Positions 25,910-34,015 of a stretch of DNA of 64,000 nucleotides are shown in pieces. The DNA comes from Paractinoplanes brasiliensis (GTDB taxonomy: Bacteria > Actinomycetota > Actinomycetes > Mycobacteriales > Micromonosporaceae). Position numbers and translations under genes: made by a program. The notes beneath the pieces are model-generated. The model had not been told where the DNA came from, made no database searches, and worked only from the letters and a program-made list of their open reading frames with translations. The stretch spans positions 3,516,001 to 3,580,000 of the forward strand of contig NZ_SNWR01000001.1 in assembly GCF_004362215.1 (NCBI RefSeq), read 5' to 3'. The first letter of the stretch is position 1, and every line of letters starts with the position of its first letter.

Positions 25910-27210
25910 GCCAAGTCGGGACCGGGCGCATCCGCGGCGGCCGTGCCCCGACGGCGCGTGGACGCGAAGCCCGACCCGAAGACCGCGCGCATCGCCAGTT
26001 CCTGTTCCATCACGCCGGACAGCCGCCGGATGCCTTCGCGGATCCGTTCGGGTGAGGAGAACGAGAAGTTGAGCCGCATGTTGGACGTGCCGGTGCCGTC
26101 GGCGTAGAAACCTGTTCCCGGTACATAGGCCACGCGCGCGGCGATGGCCCGCGGCATCATGGCTTTCGAGTCGAGTCCCTCGGGCAGGGTCGCCCACACG
26201 AACAGCCCACCGGTCGGGTGGGTCCACGTCGTGCCGGGCGGCATCAGGTCACGCAGTGAGGTGAGCATGGCGTCGCGGCGCTCGCGGTAGATCTCGCGAT
26301 AGACCTTGATCTGCTCCTGCCACGGCATCGTCGACAGGTATTGCGTCACCGCACCCTGCGCGAACGCGCTCGGACAGAGCACGTTCGCCTCGCTCATCAT
26401 CACCAGCTTTTCCCGTACGGCGTGGGGTGCGAGGATCCACCCGACGCGTAGCCCGGGCGCGAACGTCTTGGAGAACGTGCTTACGTAGAACACGCCTTCG
26501 CGGCGACGGGCCCGCAGCGGCCGCGGCGCCTCACCTTCGAACGACAACATCCCGTACGGGTCGTCCTCCACCACCAGCAAGCCGGCGCGCTCGCAGATGT
26601 CGAGCACCTGTTCGCGCCGCTCGTCGGTCAGCGTGACACCGGCCGGGTTTTGGAACGTCGGGATCGTGTAGAGGAACTTGGCCTTGCGACCGGACCGTTC
26701 GACGGCGGCGATCGCTTCCTCGAGGGCGGCCGGGATGAGCCCGTCGTCGTCCATCGGCACATGCTTGACCTGGGCCTGAGCGGCCTGGAAGACGCCCAGC
26801 GCGCCGACGTAGCTCGGGCCCTCGGCCAACACCACGTCGCCCGGGTCGAGGAAGAGACGGGCGAGCAGGTCGAGCGCCTGCTGGCCGCCGACGGTGACCA
26901 CCACGTCGTCGGGGGACGCGCCACTGATGCCGGAGAGCGCCATCACCTCGCAGATGCGCTCGCGCAGGTCGACCGTGCCCTGGCCGATGCCGTACTGCAG
27001 GCTGTGGGCGCCCTGCTCGGCGGCGAGCTGGTTGAGCATTTCGCCCACCGCGTCGAGGGGCAGGGCGGCGATGTAGGGCGAGCCGCCGGCCAGCGACACC
27101 ACCTCGGGACGGCTTGCCACTGCGAACAGTGCGCGGATCTCGGAGGTGGTCATGCCACGTACCCGCCGCGCGTACCGATCGGTGTAGTCGTCCTGGGTTG
27201 TGCCGCTCAT
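25906..27210 (-). CDS. PLP-dependent aminotransferase, class I/II
   Basis: A 434-residue fold-type I aminotransferase similar to 2-aminoadipate aminotransferases and the catalytic half of MocR proteins, but without a GntR DNA-binding domain. Visible motifs are SLAGGSPY at the N-terminus, QYGIGQGTVDLRE, the VEDDPYG aspartate that contacts the pyridine nitrogen, and STFSKTFAPGLRVGW with the Schiff-base lysine. The substrate cannot be told from sequence. It is co-directional and overlapping with the Ddl-like gene, which suggests a role in amino-acid or cell-wall precursor metabolism (inference). It is divergent from the GNAT gene. Confidence 0.88.
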   Translation of the reverse strand: MSGTTQDDYTDRYARRVRGMTTSEIRALFAVASRPEVVSLAGGSPYIAALPLDAVGEMLNQLAAEQGAHSLQYGIGQGTVDLRERICEVMALSGISGASPDDVVVTVGGQQALDLLARLFLDPGDVVLAEGPSYVGALGVFQAAQAQVKHVPMDDDGLIPAALEEAIAAVERSGRKAKFLYTIPTFQNPAGVTLTDERREQVLDICERAGLLVVEDDPYGMLSFEGEAPRPLRARRREGVFYVSTFSKTFAPGLRVGWILAPHAVREKLVMMSEANVLCPSAFAQGAVTQYLSTMPWQEQIKVYREIYRERRDAMLTSLRDLMPPGTTWTHPTGGLFVWATLPEGLDSKAMMPRAIAARVAYVPGTGFYADGTGTSNMRLNFSFSSPERIREGIRRLSGVMEQELAMRAVFGSGFASTRRRGTAAADAPGPDLA

Positions 27211-27376
27211 CCGGGCTTCACCTCACAAGAAAGAAAGGGACGAGCCTGATGCTAGCCGGGTGCTACGACAGAAGCCCTCCGTTAACCGGTCACTGTGCCC
27301 GAGCTGGTCCCGTTCAGGAGTATTGCGGCGTAGGATCCGACCGGGAGCGGGCAGGGAAACACTCTAGGGGGCTGCA

Positions 27377-28045
27377 GTGTCGCGACGCCTGGTCAACTTG
27401 ACGCTGGACACGCTCGGTGACCTCCCGAGGCCTTGCAGCCAGTGCGTCTATTGGGAACTCGACCCGGTCGCGGCCGAACGCGCCTGTGCCTCGGGCGACC
27501 CCGGCCTGGAAAAAGAGGCGTGGGTTTCGCAGACCCTGCTCGAGTGGGGTTCGTGCGGCAAGCTGATCTACGTCGACGGCATGCCGGCGGGTTTTGTGAT
27601 GTACGCCCCTCCGGCCTACGTCCCCCGTTCCATGGCCTTCCCGACCTCGCCGGTGAGCGCCGATGCCGCCCTGCTGATGACGGCACACGTGGTGGCGTCG
27701 TTCGCCGGTGGCGGGCTCGGCCGCATGCTCGTGCAGGGTGTGGCCCGCGATCTCACCAAACGCGGGGTCAAGGCGATCGAGGCGTTCGGCGACGCGAAGT
27801 TCGGCGAGGCCGACGACGAGAAGCAGCCGGGCTGTGTCGCGCCGGTCGACTTCTTCCTCTCCGTCGGCTTCAAGACCGTACGCCCGCACCCGCGCTTCCC
27901 GCGGCTACGGCTCGAACTGCGTACGGCTTTGTCATGGAAGTCCGACGTCGAGTACGCGCTCGAGAAGCTGCTCGGTTCGATGAGCCCCGAGACGCTGCTG
28001 CGACCGGTGCGCCCGGCCACAGCAACGCGCAACGTCGAGACCTAG
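27377..28045 (+). CDS. GNAT-family N-acetyltransferase
   Basis: A 222-residue protein with an acetyl-CoA-binding GNAT core. Motif A is seen as GGLGRMLVQGVARDLTKRG in the middle, after a beta-strand region (GKLIYVDGMPAGFVMYAPP). A conserved CSQCVYWE-type N-terminus carries two cysteines. The substrate is unknown. The GTG start has AGGGGG eight bases upstream. It is divergent from the aminotransferase. Its TAG stop overlaps the amidase TAG on the other strand in a shared CTAG. Confidence 0.85.
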   Translation: MSRRLVNLTLDTLGDLPRPCSQCVYWELDPVAAERACASGDPGLEKEAWVSQTLLEWGSCGKLIYVDGMPAGFVMYAPPAYVPRSMAFPTSPVSADAALLMTAHVVASFAGGGLGRMLVQGVARDLTKRGVKAIEAFGDAKFGEADDEKQPGCVAPVDFFLSVGFKTVRPHPRFPRLRLELRTALSWKSDVEYALEKLLGSMSPETLLRPVRPATATRNVET

Positions 28046-29190
28046 GCGCGGTTCGACAGCGCCATCCGCAGCTGCCGCACGTCGATCGAGCCGGTGGGCA
28101 CGTCGGCCTCGACCGGGTAGTACATGCGCTGCACGGCGGCCAGGATCGCCTCGACGATCTGCTCGCGGAACAGCGGGTTGACCAGCCGGTCACGGTCGAC
28201 GGGCGAGGTGAGATAACCCAGATCCACCCGTACGGCGGGCATGCGGGTCAGGCGCAGCAGCTCCCACGTCTTGGCGTGGATGCGGCAGTCGCGCATGCCG
28301 GTGCGTACGGCGATCTCGCGTTGCACCAGGTTGGCCAGCCGCTCCCCCACTGTCGAGCTGAGGCCGCTGCCCGTGCCGTAGTGGTAGGTCGCCACGCCGT
28401 CGGCCGCCTCGTTGTCGTGACCGTCGAGGTGCAGCGAGATCAGCAGGTCGGCGCCGAGGCTGTTGGCCAGCGCGGCCCGTTCGGCGCCGCTCATCGGCTC
28501 GGCCGGCTTGGGGCCCCGGGTCAGGTGAACGCGCATGCCGGCCGCGGCCAGGCGGCCCTCGAGCCGGTTGGCCAGGTCGTAGACCAGGTCGGCCTCGCTC
28601 CAGCGCAGCGGCCCCTCGGGCACCACCACGCCGTGGTCGTCGCCCCCGCCGTGCCCCGGGTCGATCACGATCGTCTTGCCGACCAGGTTGGTGCCGGCCT
28701 GCCGGAACGCCTCGGCCTCGCGCAGCCACTGCGGACGCCCGCCGACCACCTTGCGGCCGAGGCGGCGCAGCGCCTTCATCGTCTGGGGGCCGCAGGAGCC
28801 GTCGGACGTGAGACCGACCTCACGCTGGAACTGGGCAACCGCGCGCGCCGTTCGGGGACCGTAGATCGAGTCGGCGCGACCGGTGTCGTAACCCATCTCG
28901 AGCAGGCGTTCCTGCAACGTGCGTACGTCCTCGCCGACCAGCGCGTCGGGCACGGAGTGGAACAGCGTGCGCGCGCCGAGCCGCCAGCGGGACGCGTCGA
29001 GCGCACCCCACGTCTCGTCGCCGACCAGGCCGTCGATGCCGAGCCCGCGGCTCTGCTGGAAGGCCCGCACGGCGGTGTCCACGGCGTCGTCGAAGACATC
29101 CCCGGCGGCATCCAGCAGTTCCAGACCGACCAGGATCGATCGGATCTCGGCAACGGCCGGGCCGCTGTCTCCACGTCGGATGGAACGCAC
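28042..29190 (-). CDS. CwlM-like N-acetylmuramoyl-L-alanine amidase
   Basis: Two peptidoglycan-binding repeats (starting RRGDSGPAVAEIRSIL and GEDVRTLQERLLEMGYD) precede an Amidase_3 domain with IDPGHGG, the EADLVYDLA glutamate and SLHLDG, the usual zinc ligands. It has 382 residues. The start is GTG 29190, with GGGAG upstream; longer frames extend into trxA. There is no signal peptide. In the catalytic-Glu region the sequence is VRVDLGYLTSP, with Asp instead of Glu. Position next to trxA-trxB matches M. tuberculosis CwlM, a cytoplasmic regulator of peptidoglycan precursor synthesis rather than a hydrolase. A regulatory role is therefore likely. Confidence 0.9.
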   Translation of the reverse strand: MRSIRRGDSGPAVAEIRSILVGLELLDAAGDVFDDAVDTAVRAFQQSRGLGIDGLVGDETWGALDASRWRLGARTLFHSVPDALVGEDVRTLQERLLEMGYDTGRADSIYGPRTARAVAQFQREVGLTSDGSCGPQTMKALRRLGRKVVGGRPQWLREAEAFRQAGTNLVGKTIVIDPGHGGGDDHGVVVPEGPLRWSEADLVYDLANRLEGRLAAAGMRVHLTRGPKPAEPMSGAERAALANSLGADLLISLHLDGHDNEAADGVATYHYGTGSGLSSTVGERLANLVQREIAVRTGMRDCRIHAKTWELLRLTRMPAVRVDLGYLTSPVDRDRLVNPLFREQIVEAILAAVQRMYYPVEADVPTGSIDVRQLRMALSNRA

Positions 29191-29243
29191 GCGCGACTCC
29201 CTAGAACAAAAGGCGGACTCCGGGCAGCGTACTCCGGGCCCAC

Positions 29244-29279
29244 CAAAAACGCCCCGCACCCATCGGGGCGCGGGGCGTT
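29244..29279 (-). terminator. Terminator of trxB-trxA
   Basis: On the minus strand AACGCCCCGC and GCGGGGCGTT form a ten-pair stem with a 12-base loop, followed by five T. It lies 13 bases beyond the trxA stop. Confidence 0.85.
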
Positions 29280-29291
29280 GCCGGGAACCGC

Positions 29292-29618
29292 TCAGAGAGC
29301 CGATTCGATGAAGTTGACGAGCGCGCTCTTGGGCTTGGCGCCGGTCACCGAGTTGACCGCCTCGCCGCCCTTGAAGATGGTCAGCGTCGGCACCGACATC
29401 ACCCGGTAGGCGCGCGTGGTCTCCGGGTTCTCGTCGATGTTGACCTGCACGATCTCGATCTGGTCGCCCATCTCCTTGCCGATCTCGGCGAGCAGAGGGT
29501 CGACCTTTTTGCAGGGCGCGCACCACTCGGCCCAGAAGTCCACCAGCACCGGCTTGTCCGACTGCAGCACGTCGCTCACGAATGTGGCGTCGGTGACCGC
29601 CTTACCTGCTACTCCCAC
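29292..29618 (-). CDS. trxA: Thioredoxin
   Basis: Small disulfide reductase. The 108 residues include the active site WCAPC (C33, C36) in FWAEWCAPCKK and the cis-proline region MSVPTLTIFKGG. A variant Pro-Cys-Lys-Lys follows the active site. The start is GTG. It lies 18 bases after trxB and is reduced by TrxB with NADPH electrons. Confidence 0.97.
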   Translation of the reverse strand: MGVAGKAVTDATFVSDVLQSDKPVLVDFWAEWCAPCKKVDPLLAEIGKEMGDQIEIVQVNIDENPETTRAYRVMSVPTLTIFKGGEAVNSVTGAKPKSALVNFIESAL

Positions 29619-29636
29619 TACGACACTCCTGATCTT

Positions 29637-30596
29637 TTAGAGCTCGACGAATGAGGCGATGAAGCGCTCGGCGTCCAGGGCCGCGGCGCATCCGGTGCCG
29701 GAGGCGGTGATCGCCTGGCGGTAGGTGTGGTCGACGAGGTCGCCGGCGGCGAACACGCCCGGGACGTTGGTGCGGGTCGACGGGTGGTCGACCTTCACGT
29801 AGCCTTCGTCGTCCAGCTCGACCTGGCCCTTGAAGAGCTCGCTGCGCGGGTCGTGACCGATCGCCACGAACACGCCGGTGACGTCGAGGACCTTTTCCTC
29901 GCCGGTCTGCGTGTTCTTCAGACGTACGCCCGAGACCTTGCCGTCGTGACCGAGGATCTCCTCGACCACCGAGTTCCACTCGACCTTGATCTTGTCGTTG
30001 CTGAGCGCGCGCAGCTGCATGACCTTGCTGGCCCGGAACGAGTCGCGCCGGTGCACGATCGTCACCGACTCGGCGAAGCGGGTGAGGAAGGTCGCCTCCT
30101 CCATCGCGGAGTCGCCGCCGCCGACCACCACGATGTGATGGTTGCGGAAGAAGAAGCCGTCACAGGTGGCACAGGACGAGACGCCGTGGCCGAGCAGTTC
30201 CTGCTCGCCGGGCACGCCCAGCGGCCGCCACGCGGAACCGGTGGAGAGGATGACCGCGCGGGCGAAGTACTGCTTGTCGCCCACCCAGACGGTCTTGAGA
30301 CCCTCGGTGCCGGCCTCGGTGGGCTTGTCGCCCAGCTCGACGCGGGTCACGTCGTCGGTGATGAACTCGGCGCCGAACCGCTCGGCCTGGGCGCGCATGT
30401 TGTCCATGAGCTCGGGGCCCATGATGCCCTCACGGAAGCCGGGGAAGTTTTCCACCTCGGTGGTGGTCATCAGGGCGCCGCCGGACTGGACGCCCTCGAT
30501 CACGAGCGGCTTGAGGTTGGCCCGGGCGGCGTACAACGCGGCCGTGTATCCGGACGGTCCCGAACCGATGATGATCAGATTGCGGACCTCGTCCAC
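29637..30596 (-). CDS. trxB: Thioredoxin reductase
   Basis: NADPH-dependent flavoprotein that reduces TrxA. FAD-binding GSGPSG is at 11-16, redox pair SCATC (C142, C145), an NADPH-binding GGGDSA near 160, and a C-terminal FAD motif GVFAAGD. From GTG 30596 the protein has 319 residues, typical for the family, with GAGGAG seven bases upstream. A longer frame to GTG 30644 exists, but that start lies almost at the predicted transcription start of the sigma-R-like promoter. It forms an operon with trxA. Confidence 0.96.
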   Translation of the reverse strand: MDEVRNLIIIGSGPSGYTAALYAARANLKPLVIEGVQSGGALMTTTEVENFPGFREGIMGPELMDNMRAQAERFGAEFITDDVTRVELGDKPTEAGTEGLKTVWVGDKQYFARAVILSTGSAWRPLGVPGEQELLGHGVSSCATCDGFFFRNHHIVVVGGGDSAMEEATFLTRFAESVTIVHRRDSFRASKVMQLRALSNDKIKVEWNSVVEEILGHDGKVSGVRLKNTQTGEEKVLDVTGVFVAIGHDPRSELFKGQVELDDEGYVKVDHPSTRTNVPGVFAAGDLVDHTYRQAITASGTGCAAALDAERFIASFVEL

Positions 30597-30654
30597 TGCC
30601 GACTCCTCAGTCTGCTCTTCGCCGGGAAATCCTCTCGGCGACACTGCACGCTAG

Positions 30655-30682
30655 AACGCCACGCTGGGCGCCCACCATTCCC
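30655..30682 (-). promoter_or_regulatory. Sigma-R-like promoter of trxB-trxA
   Basis: On the minus strand GGGAAT (30682-30677) is followed 19 bases later by GTT (30657-30655). This is close to the sigma-R consensus GGGAAT-N18-GTT that drives trxBA in Streptomyces under thiol stress. The spacer is one base longer than the consensus. Confidence 0.55.
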
Positions 30683-30730
30683 GGACGTGCAGCCGTGGCG
30701 GACCTCACGCGGAACGGATTGGGGTGTCGT

Positions 30731-31573
30731 TCAGCGTACCGGCACTTTCTCGATCGTGTCGGCGTCGCCCGGTGGCGTGCCGCACTCGGCCCCGACCGCC
30801 CATGCCTGGGCGCCGTTGCTCGCGGTGAACCGGACGATCAGGGCCGGAACGCCGTCGAACCGGGCGAAGTCGACGGTCTGCACGTCGAGCGGGCCGCCCG
30901 CGTTCTCCTGCTGGACCGCGGCCAGGCACTCGTCGAGCGCCGCCTGGTCGGTCAGGCGGGCCAGCGCGGACTCGGTGGACAGGCGCGTCCGCCCCTCGTC
31001 GGCCCCCGACTGGCCGCTGAACGCCTCGCTCTCGGGCGCGTTCATCGGCGTGACCGGCGGAACGGCGAGGGTGACCCGGGTGTAGTCGGTTCCGCTGGCG
31101 GTGAGCGCCGGAGTGCCGCCGGCGTCGGAGAGCGCGGCCGAGTCGGCAGCAGAGCCGGCCCCGCCGGAGTCACTCATGTCGCGACCAGCCAGATAGTCAG
31201 CGCCAAAACCGACAAAAGCAATGAACCCCGCGGCGATGGCGATCGGGGTGGCCCAGCGCATCCGGCGACGAGCCTTGCTTCCCCGTACGCCCTCAGGGGC
31301 GCCACCCGCCACGACGGTGAGCTGCGGGACGGGGGCGAACATGCCGTCGAGCTTGGCGGCCAGCTCGGCCGGCATGGGTTCCGGCTCGAACCGGCCCAGC
31401 TCGGCCCGCACGACGGCGATCCCGCCGCCCAGCTCGTCGTACGCCTCCCGCCAGGCCGGATCCTCGGCGATCAACGTGGCCACCGCGGACTCGTCGGGCG
31501 TGCCCTCCAGGGCGCCCCCGATGTAATCCGCCAGCAGGTCGATGTCGACCCCGCTGAACTCGGCCCCGCTCAC
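30731..31573 (-). CDS. Anti-sigma factor, membrane-anchored (RsmA-like position)
   Basis: A 280-residue protein. The N-terminal cytoplasmic part (1-107) begins VDIDLLADYIGGALEG and is helical, like anti-sigma domains. There is one membrane segment (108-126) and an extracytoplasmic domain of about 150 residues. No HxxxCxxC zinc motif is present. GTG 31573 overlaps the sigma-factor stop, so the two are co-translated. Gene order (sigma, anti-sigma, trxB, trxA) equals sigM-rsmA-trxB-trxC of M. tuberculosis. It probably holds the sigma factor inactive; the call rests mostly on context. Confidence 0.8.
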   Translation of the reverse strand: MSGAEFSGVDIDLLADYIGGALEGTPDESAVATLIAEDPAWREAYDELGGGIAVVRAELGRFEPEPMPAELAAKLDGMFAPVPQLTVVAGGAPEGVRGSKARRRMRWATPIAIAAGFIAFVGFGADYLAGRDMSDSGGAGSAADSAALSDAGGTPALTASGTDYTRVTLAVPPVTPMNAPESEAFSGQSGADEGRTRLSTESALARLTDQAALDECLAAVQQENAGGPLDVQTVDFARFDGVPALIVRFTASNGAQAWAVGAECGTPPGDADTIEKVPVR

Positions 31574-32259
31574 CTCTGATCCCTCCGATCGTGCCCGCCG
31601 GGCGGCGGCAGCGCCCCACCCTGTCCGGATGGGACGGTTTGCGACCTGCCCTGGTTCCCACCCGGGGCGTGATCGGCGTCTCGGCCCCGCAACTCGCGCA
31701 GGGCCAGCGCCATCCGGGCCCGGCCGCGGGCGCACCGGCTCTTGATCGTGCCGACCGCCACGTCGAGCATTTCGGCGGCCTCGGCGACCGGGTAACCCTG
31801 CACGTCGACCAGCACGATCGCGGCCCGCTGATCGGCCGGCAGATCGGCCAGCGCCTGCCGCACCAGCAGCGCGGTTTCGTGGTCGTGAGCGGGCGCGGCC
31901 GGTTCCACACCGGACGGACGGTCGTCGGACCGGCTGCCGTCGGGCAGCGGCACGGTCGGGTGGGCCTGCCGCTTGCGGATCCGGTCGAGGCAGGCGTTGA
32001 CCACGATGCGGTGCAGCCAGGTCGTGACGGCCGAGTCCCCACGGAACCGGGCGGCGTTGCGGTGGGCCGAGAGCAGCGCGTCCTGCACCGCGTCGGCGGC
32101 TTCCTCACGGTCGCCGATCGTGCGCAGCGCCACGGCCCACAGGCGGTCACGGTGGCGGCGTACGAGTTCGCCGAAGGCCTGCTTGTCGCCCGCGACGTGG
32201 GCACGCAGCAGCTCGGCGTCGCTGGGCGCGACACCCTGCGCGGCGTCCCCGGAAGTCAC
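31570..32259 (-). CDS. sigM: ECF-type RNA polymerase sigma factor (SigM-like)
   Basis: A 229-residue sigma factor of the extracytoplasmic-function class. Region 2 includes LVRRHRDRLWAVALRTIGD and AADAVQDALLSAHRNAARF. Region 4 has LADLPADQRAAIVLVDVQGY and the helix-turn-helix VAEAAEMLDVAVGTIKSR. The C-terminal 30 residues are charged and disordered. The start is GTG. It is co-translated with the anti-sigma gene. Synteny with M. tuberculosis supports SigM orthology. Its promoter targets are not evident here. Confidence 0.92.
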   Translation of the reverse strand: MTSGDAAQGVAPSDAELLRAHVAGDKQAFGELVRRHRDRLWAVALRTIGDREEAADAVQDALLSAHRNAARFRGDSAVTTWLHRIVVNACLDRIRKRQAHPTVPLPDGSRSDDRPSGVEPAAPAHDHETALLVRQALADLPADQRAAIVLVDVQGYPVAEAAEMLDVAVGTIKSRCARGRARMALALRELRGRDADHAPGGNQGRSQTVPSGQGGALPPPGGHDRRDQR

Positions 32260-32304
32260 GCCAGCAATCTAACCGGACGAGCCGGGCACGCGTAGCCCCG
32301 CCGC

Positions 32305-33825
32305 TCAGTAACCGGAGACCGAGATCTCCTGAACCTCGACCGAGTAGCGGCCCTCGCCGTCGGAGGGCAGCTTGGTCATGAAGACCAGGACGTACCGGTA
32401 GGTCTGGTCGGGGTTGAACACCGAGAACACCTTGCGGTTGCCGGTGGTCACCGTCTCGGAGTCACCCAGCCGCTTGTAGGTGTCCATGATCTTTTGGTCG
32501 CCGGCCGAGGTGTCGCCGGCGTCCTCGGTGCCGGTACGGATGTCCATGGTGACGCCGGGCTGCGACATCAGCACCTCGACCTCGGACAGCTTGCGCGGGG
32601 TGCCCAGGTCGATCAGCACGCCCATGCCGGGCTTGCGGTTGCCGAAGTTGGGCTGGTTGAACCGCTGCAGCTTCCAGGCGGACTCGTCGTCGCCGTCGAC
32701 GGTGAACTTGGCCTCGCCGGTGTCGTCGCGGTCGCCGTCGGGCGGGTCGACGATGCGCACCATGTCGGCAGTCAACGGGATCTTTTTCGGCTGGGGCGCG
32801 GGGGCCTGCGTGTCGGTGGCGCCGTCGGGGTCGGCGCCCGCCTGGTTGGTGACGGTCGGTTTCGGATCACCCGAGCTGTTGATGGCCTGGATGCCGAAGA
32901 CCAGGCCGACGACCGCGATGACGACCAGCGCGGCGACCCCGATGACGATTTTCGACGTGCTTCGGGTGGGCTCGGTCGACGTGTTCTGCGCGAACCGCAG
33001 GGGGCCCGCGTCCTCGTAGTCCTCCTCGGCCGAGGCATCGAGTCGAGCCAGCTCGGCGGTGAGGGAATCGGCCTCGGGCGTGGCCACGCGGGAGTCGAGC
33101 AGGTCCATCGTCAGGTCGTCGAGGTAGGCCGGGACACCGGCGCGGATCTGCCGGGGCGCGGCCGGGCTGCCGGTGCCGTCCCGGTTCGCGTCGGGCAGCG
33201 TGGAGCTGCCGACCTCGTTGTGCGGCCAGTGACCGGTGAGCGCGAAGTAGAGGATGCCGCCGACCGCGCGGATGTCGGACTCGACGTTGTCGGCCGAGTC
33301 GGCGCGCGCGTCGGCCAGCACGACCCGGCCGTCGTCGGCGATCAGCGTGGTGCCGGGGTGAACGTTGCCGTGCACCATGCCCGTGGCGTGGACGGCGGTC
33401 AGCGCGTCGGCGATCGAGTGTGCGATGGCGGTGGCGCGGGCCGGGTCGAGCGGTCCCTCCGAGCTGACCAGCTCGCGCAGCGACTCGCCCTCGACCCACT
33501 CGCGTACGACGTAGGCCCTGGCGCTCTCGTCGATCGCGTCGTAGACCCCCACGAGGTTGGGGTGGATCACGCGGCTCGCGTCGACGGCGGCCTGAAGCAT
33601 CTCGGCGGCGGAGTCGCCGCCGGGGTAACGCAGCACGACCGCGACCGGGCGCCGGAGGATGACGTCGATGCCCCGCCAGACCTGCCGCCCGGCGCTGTCG
33701 TCGTTGACGTGCTCCTCGAGCTGATAGCGCTCGGCCAGGATCTCACCGACGGTGGGCGCACCGAAAGTCATGACCGGTCCGTCCGCATCGGCCGCGGTCT
33801 CGTGGCCTTCGCCGACCTGGGTCAC
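32305..33825 (-). CDS. MurJ-associated pseudokinase, membrane-anchored
   Basis: A 506-residue protein. A protein-kinase-like domain (about 30-270) has HGNVHPGT (152-159) where active kinases have HRDLKxxN, and ADARAD (171-176) instead of DFG, so catalysis is unlikely. One membrane segment (293-315) follows, then an extracytoplasmic beta-rich domain resembling a discoidin/carbohydrate-binding fold (AWKLQRFNQPNFGNRKPG). In M. tuberculosis this pseudokinase is fused to MurJ (Rv3910) and recruits FhaA; here it is a separate gene after murJ. GTG 33825 has GAGGAG at the right distance; the frame remains open further upstream. Confidence 0.9.
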   Translation of the reverse strand: MTQVGEGHETAADADGPVMTFGAPTVGEILAERYQLEEHVNDDSAGRQVWRGIDVILRRPVAVVLRYPGGDSAAEMLQAAVDASRVIHPNLVGVYDAIDESARAYVVREWVEGESLRELVSSEGPLDPARATAIAHSIADALTAVHATGMVHGNVHPGTTLIADDGRVVLADARADSADNVESDIRAVGGILYFALTGHWPHNEVGSSTLPDANRDGTGSPAAPRQIRAGVPAYLDDLTMDLLDSRVATPEADSLTAELARLDASAEEDYEDAGPLRFAQNTSTEPTRSTSKIVIGVAALVVIAVVGLVFGIQAINSSGDPKPTVTNQAGADPDGATDTQAPAPQPKKIPLTADMVRIVDPPDGDRDDTGEAKFTVDGDDESAWKLQRFNQPNFGNRKPGMGVLIDLGTPRKLSEVEVLMSQPGVTMDIRTGTEDAGDTSAGDQKIMDTYKRLGDSETVTTGNRKVFSVFNPDQTYRYVLVFMTKLPSDGEGRYSVEVQEISVSGY

Positions 33826-34015
33826 CAGTCCTCCTCGGTGCTCCACGCACGGGTTCGCCGTGCTCGGTGCAAATGACGATGCGCGAAGAGCACATGCCGA
33901 CACCGACCATACCCGCCCGGGGCCATCGCGCGGCAGGTCGTCCCCCCGGCGCGGCAACCACGAGCGGGCCCGGCCACGCGGCGCCGGCGAGCGTCGTTAT
34001 GGGGGAGATCGCAGC

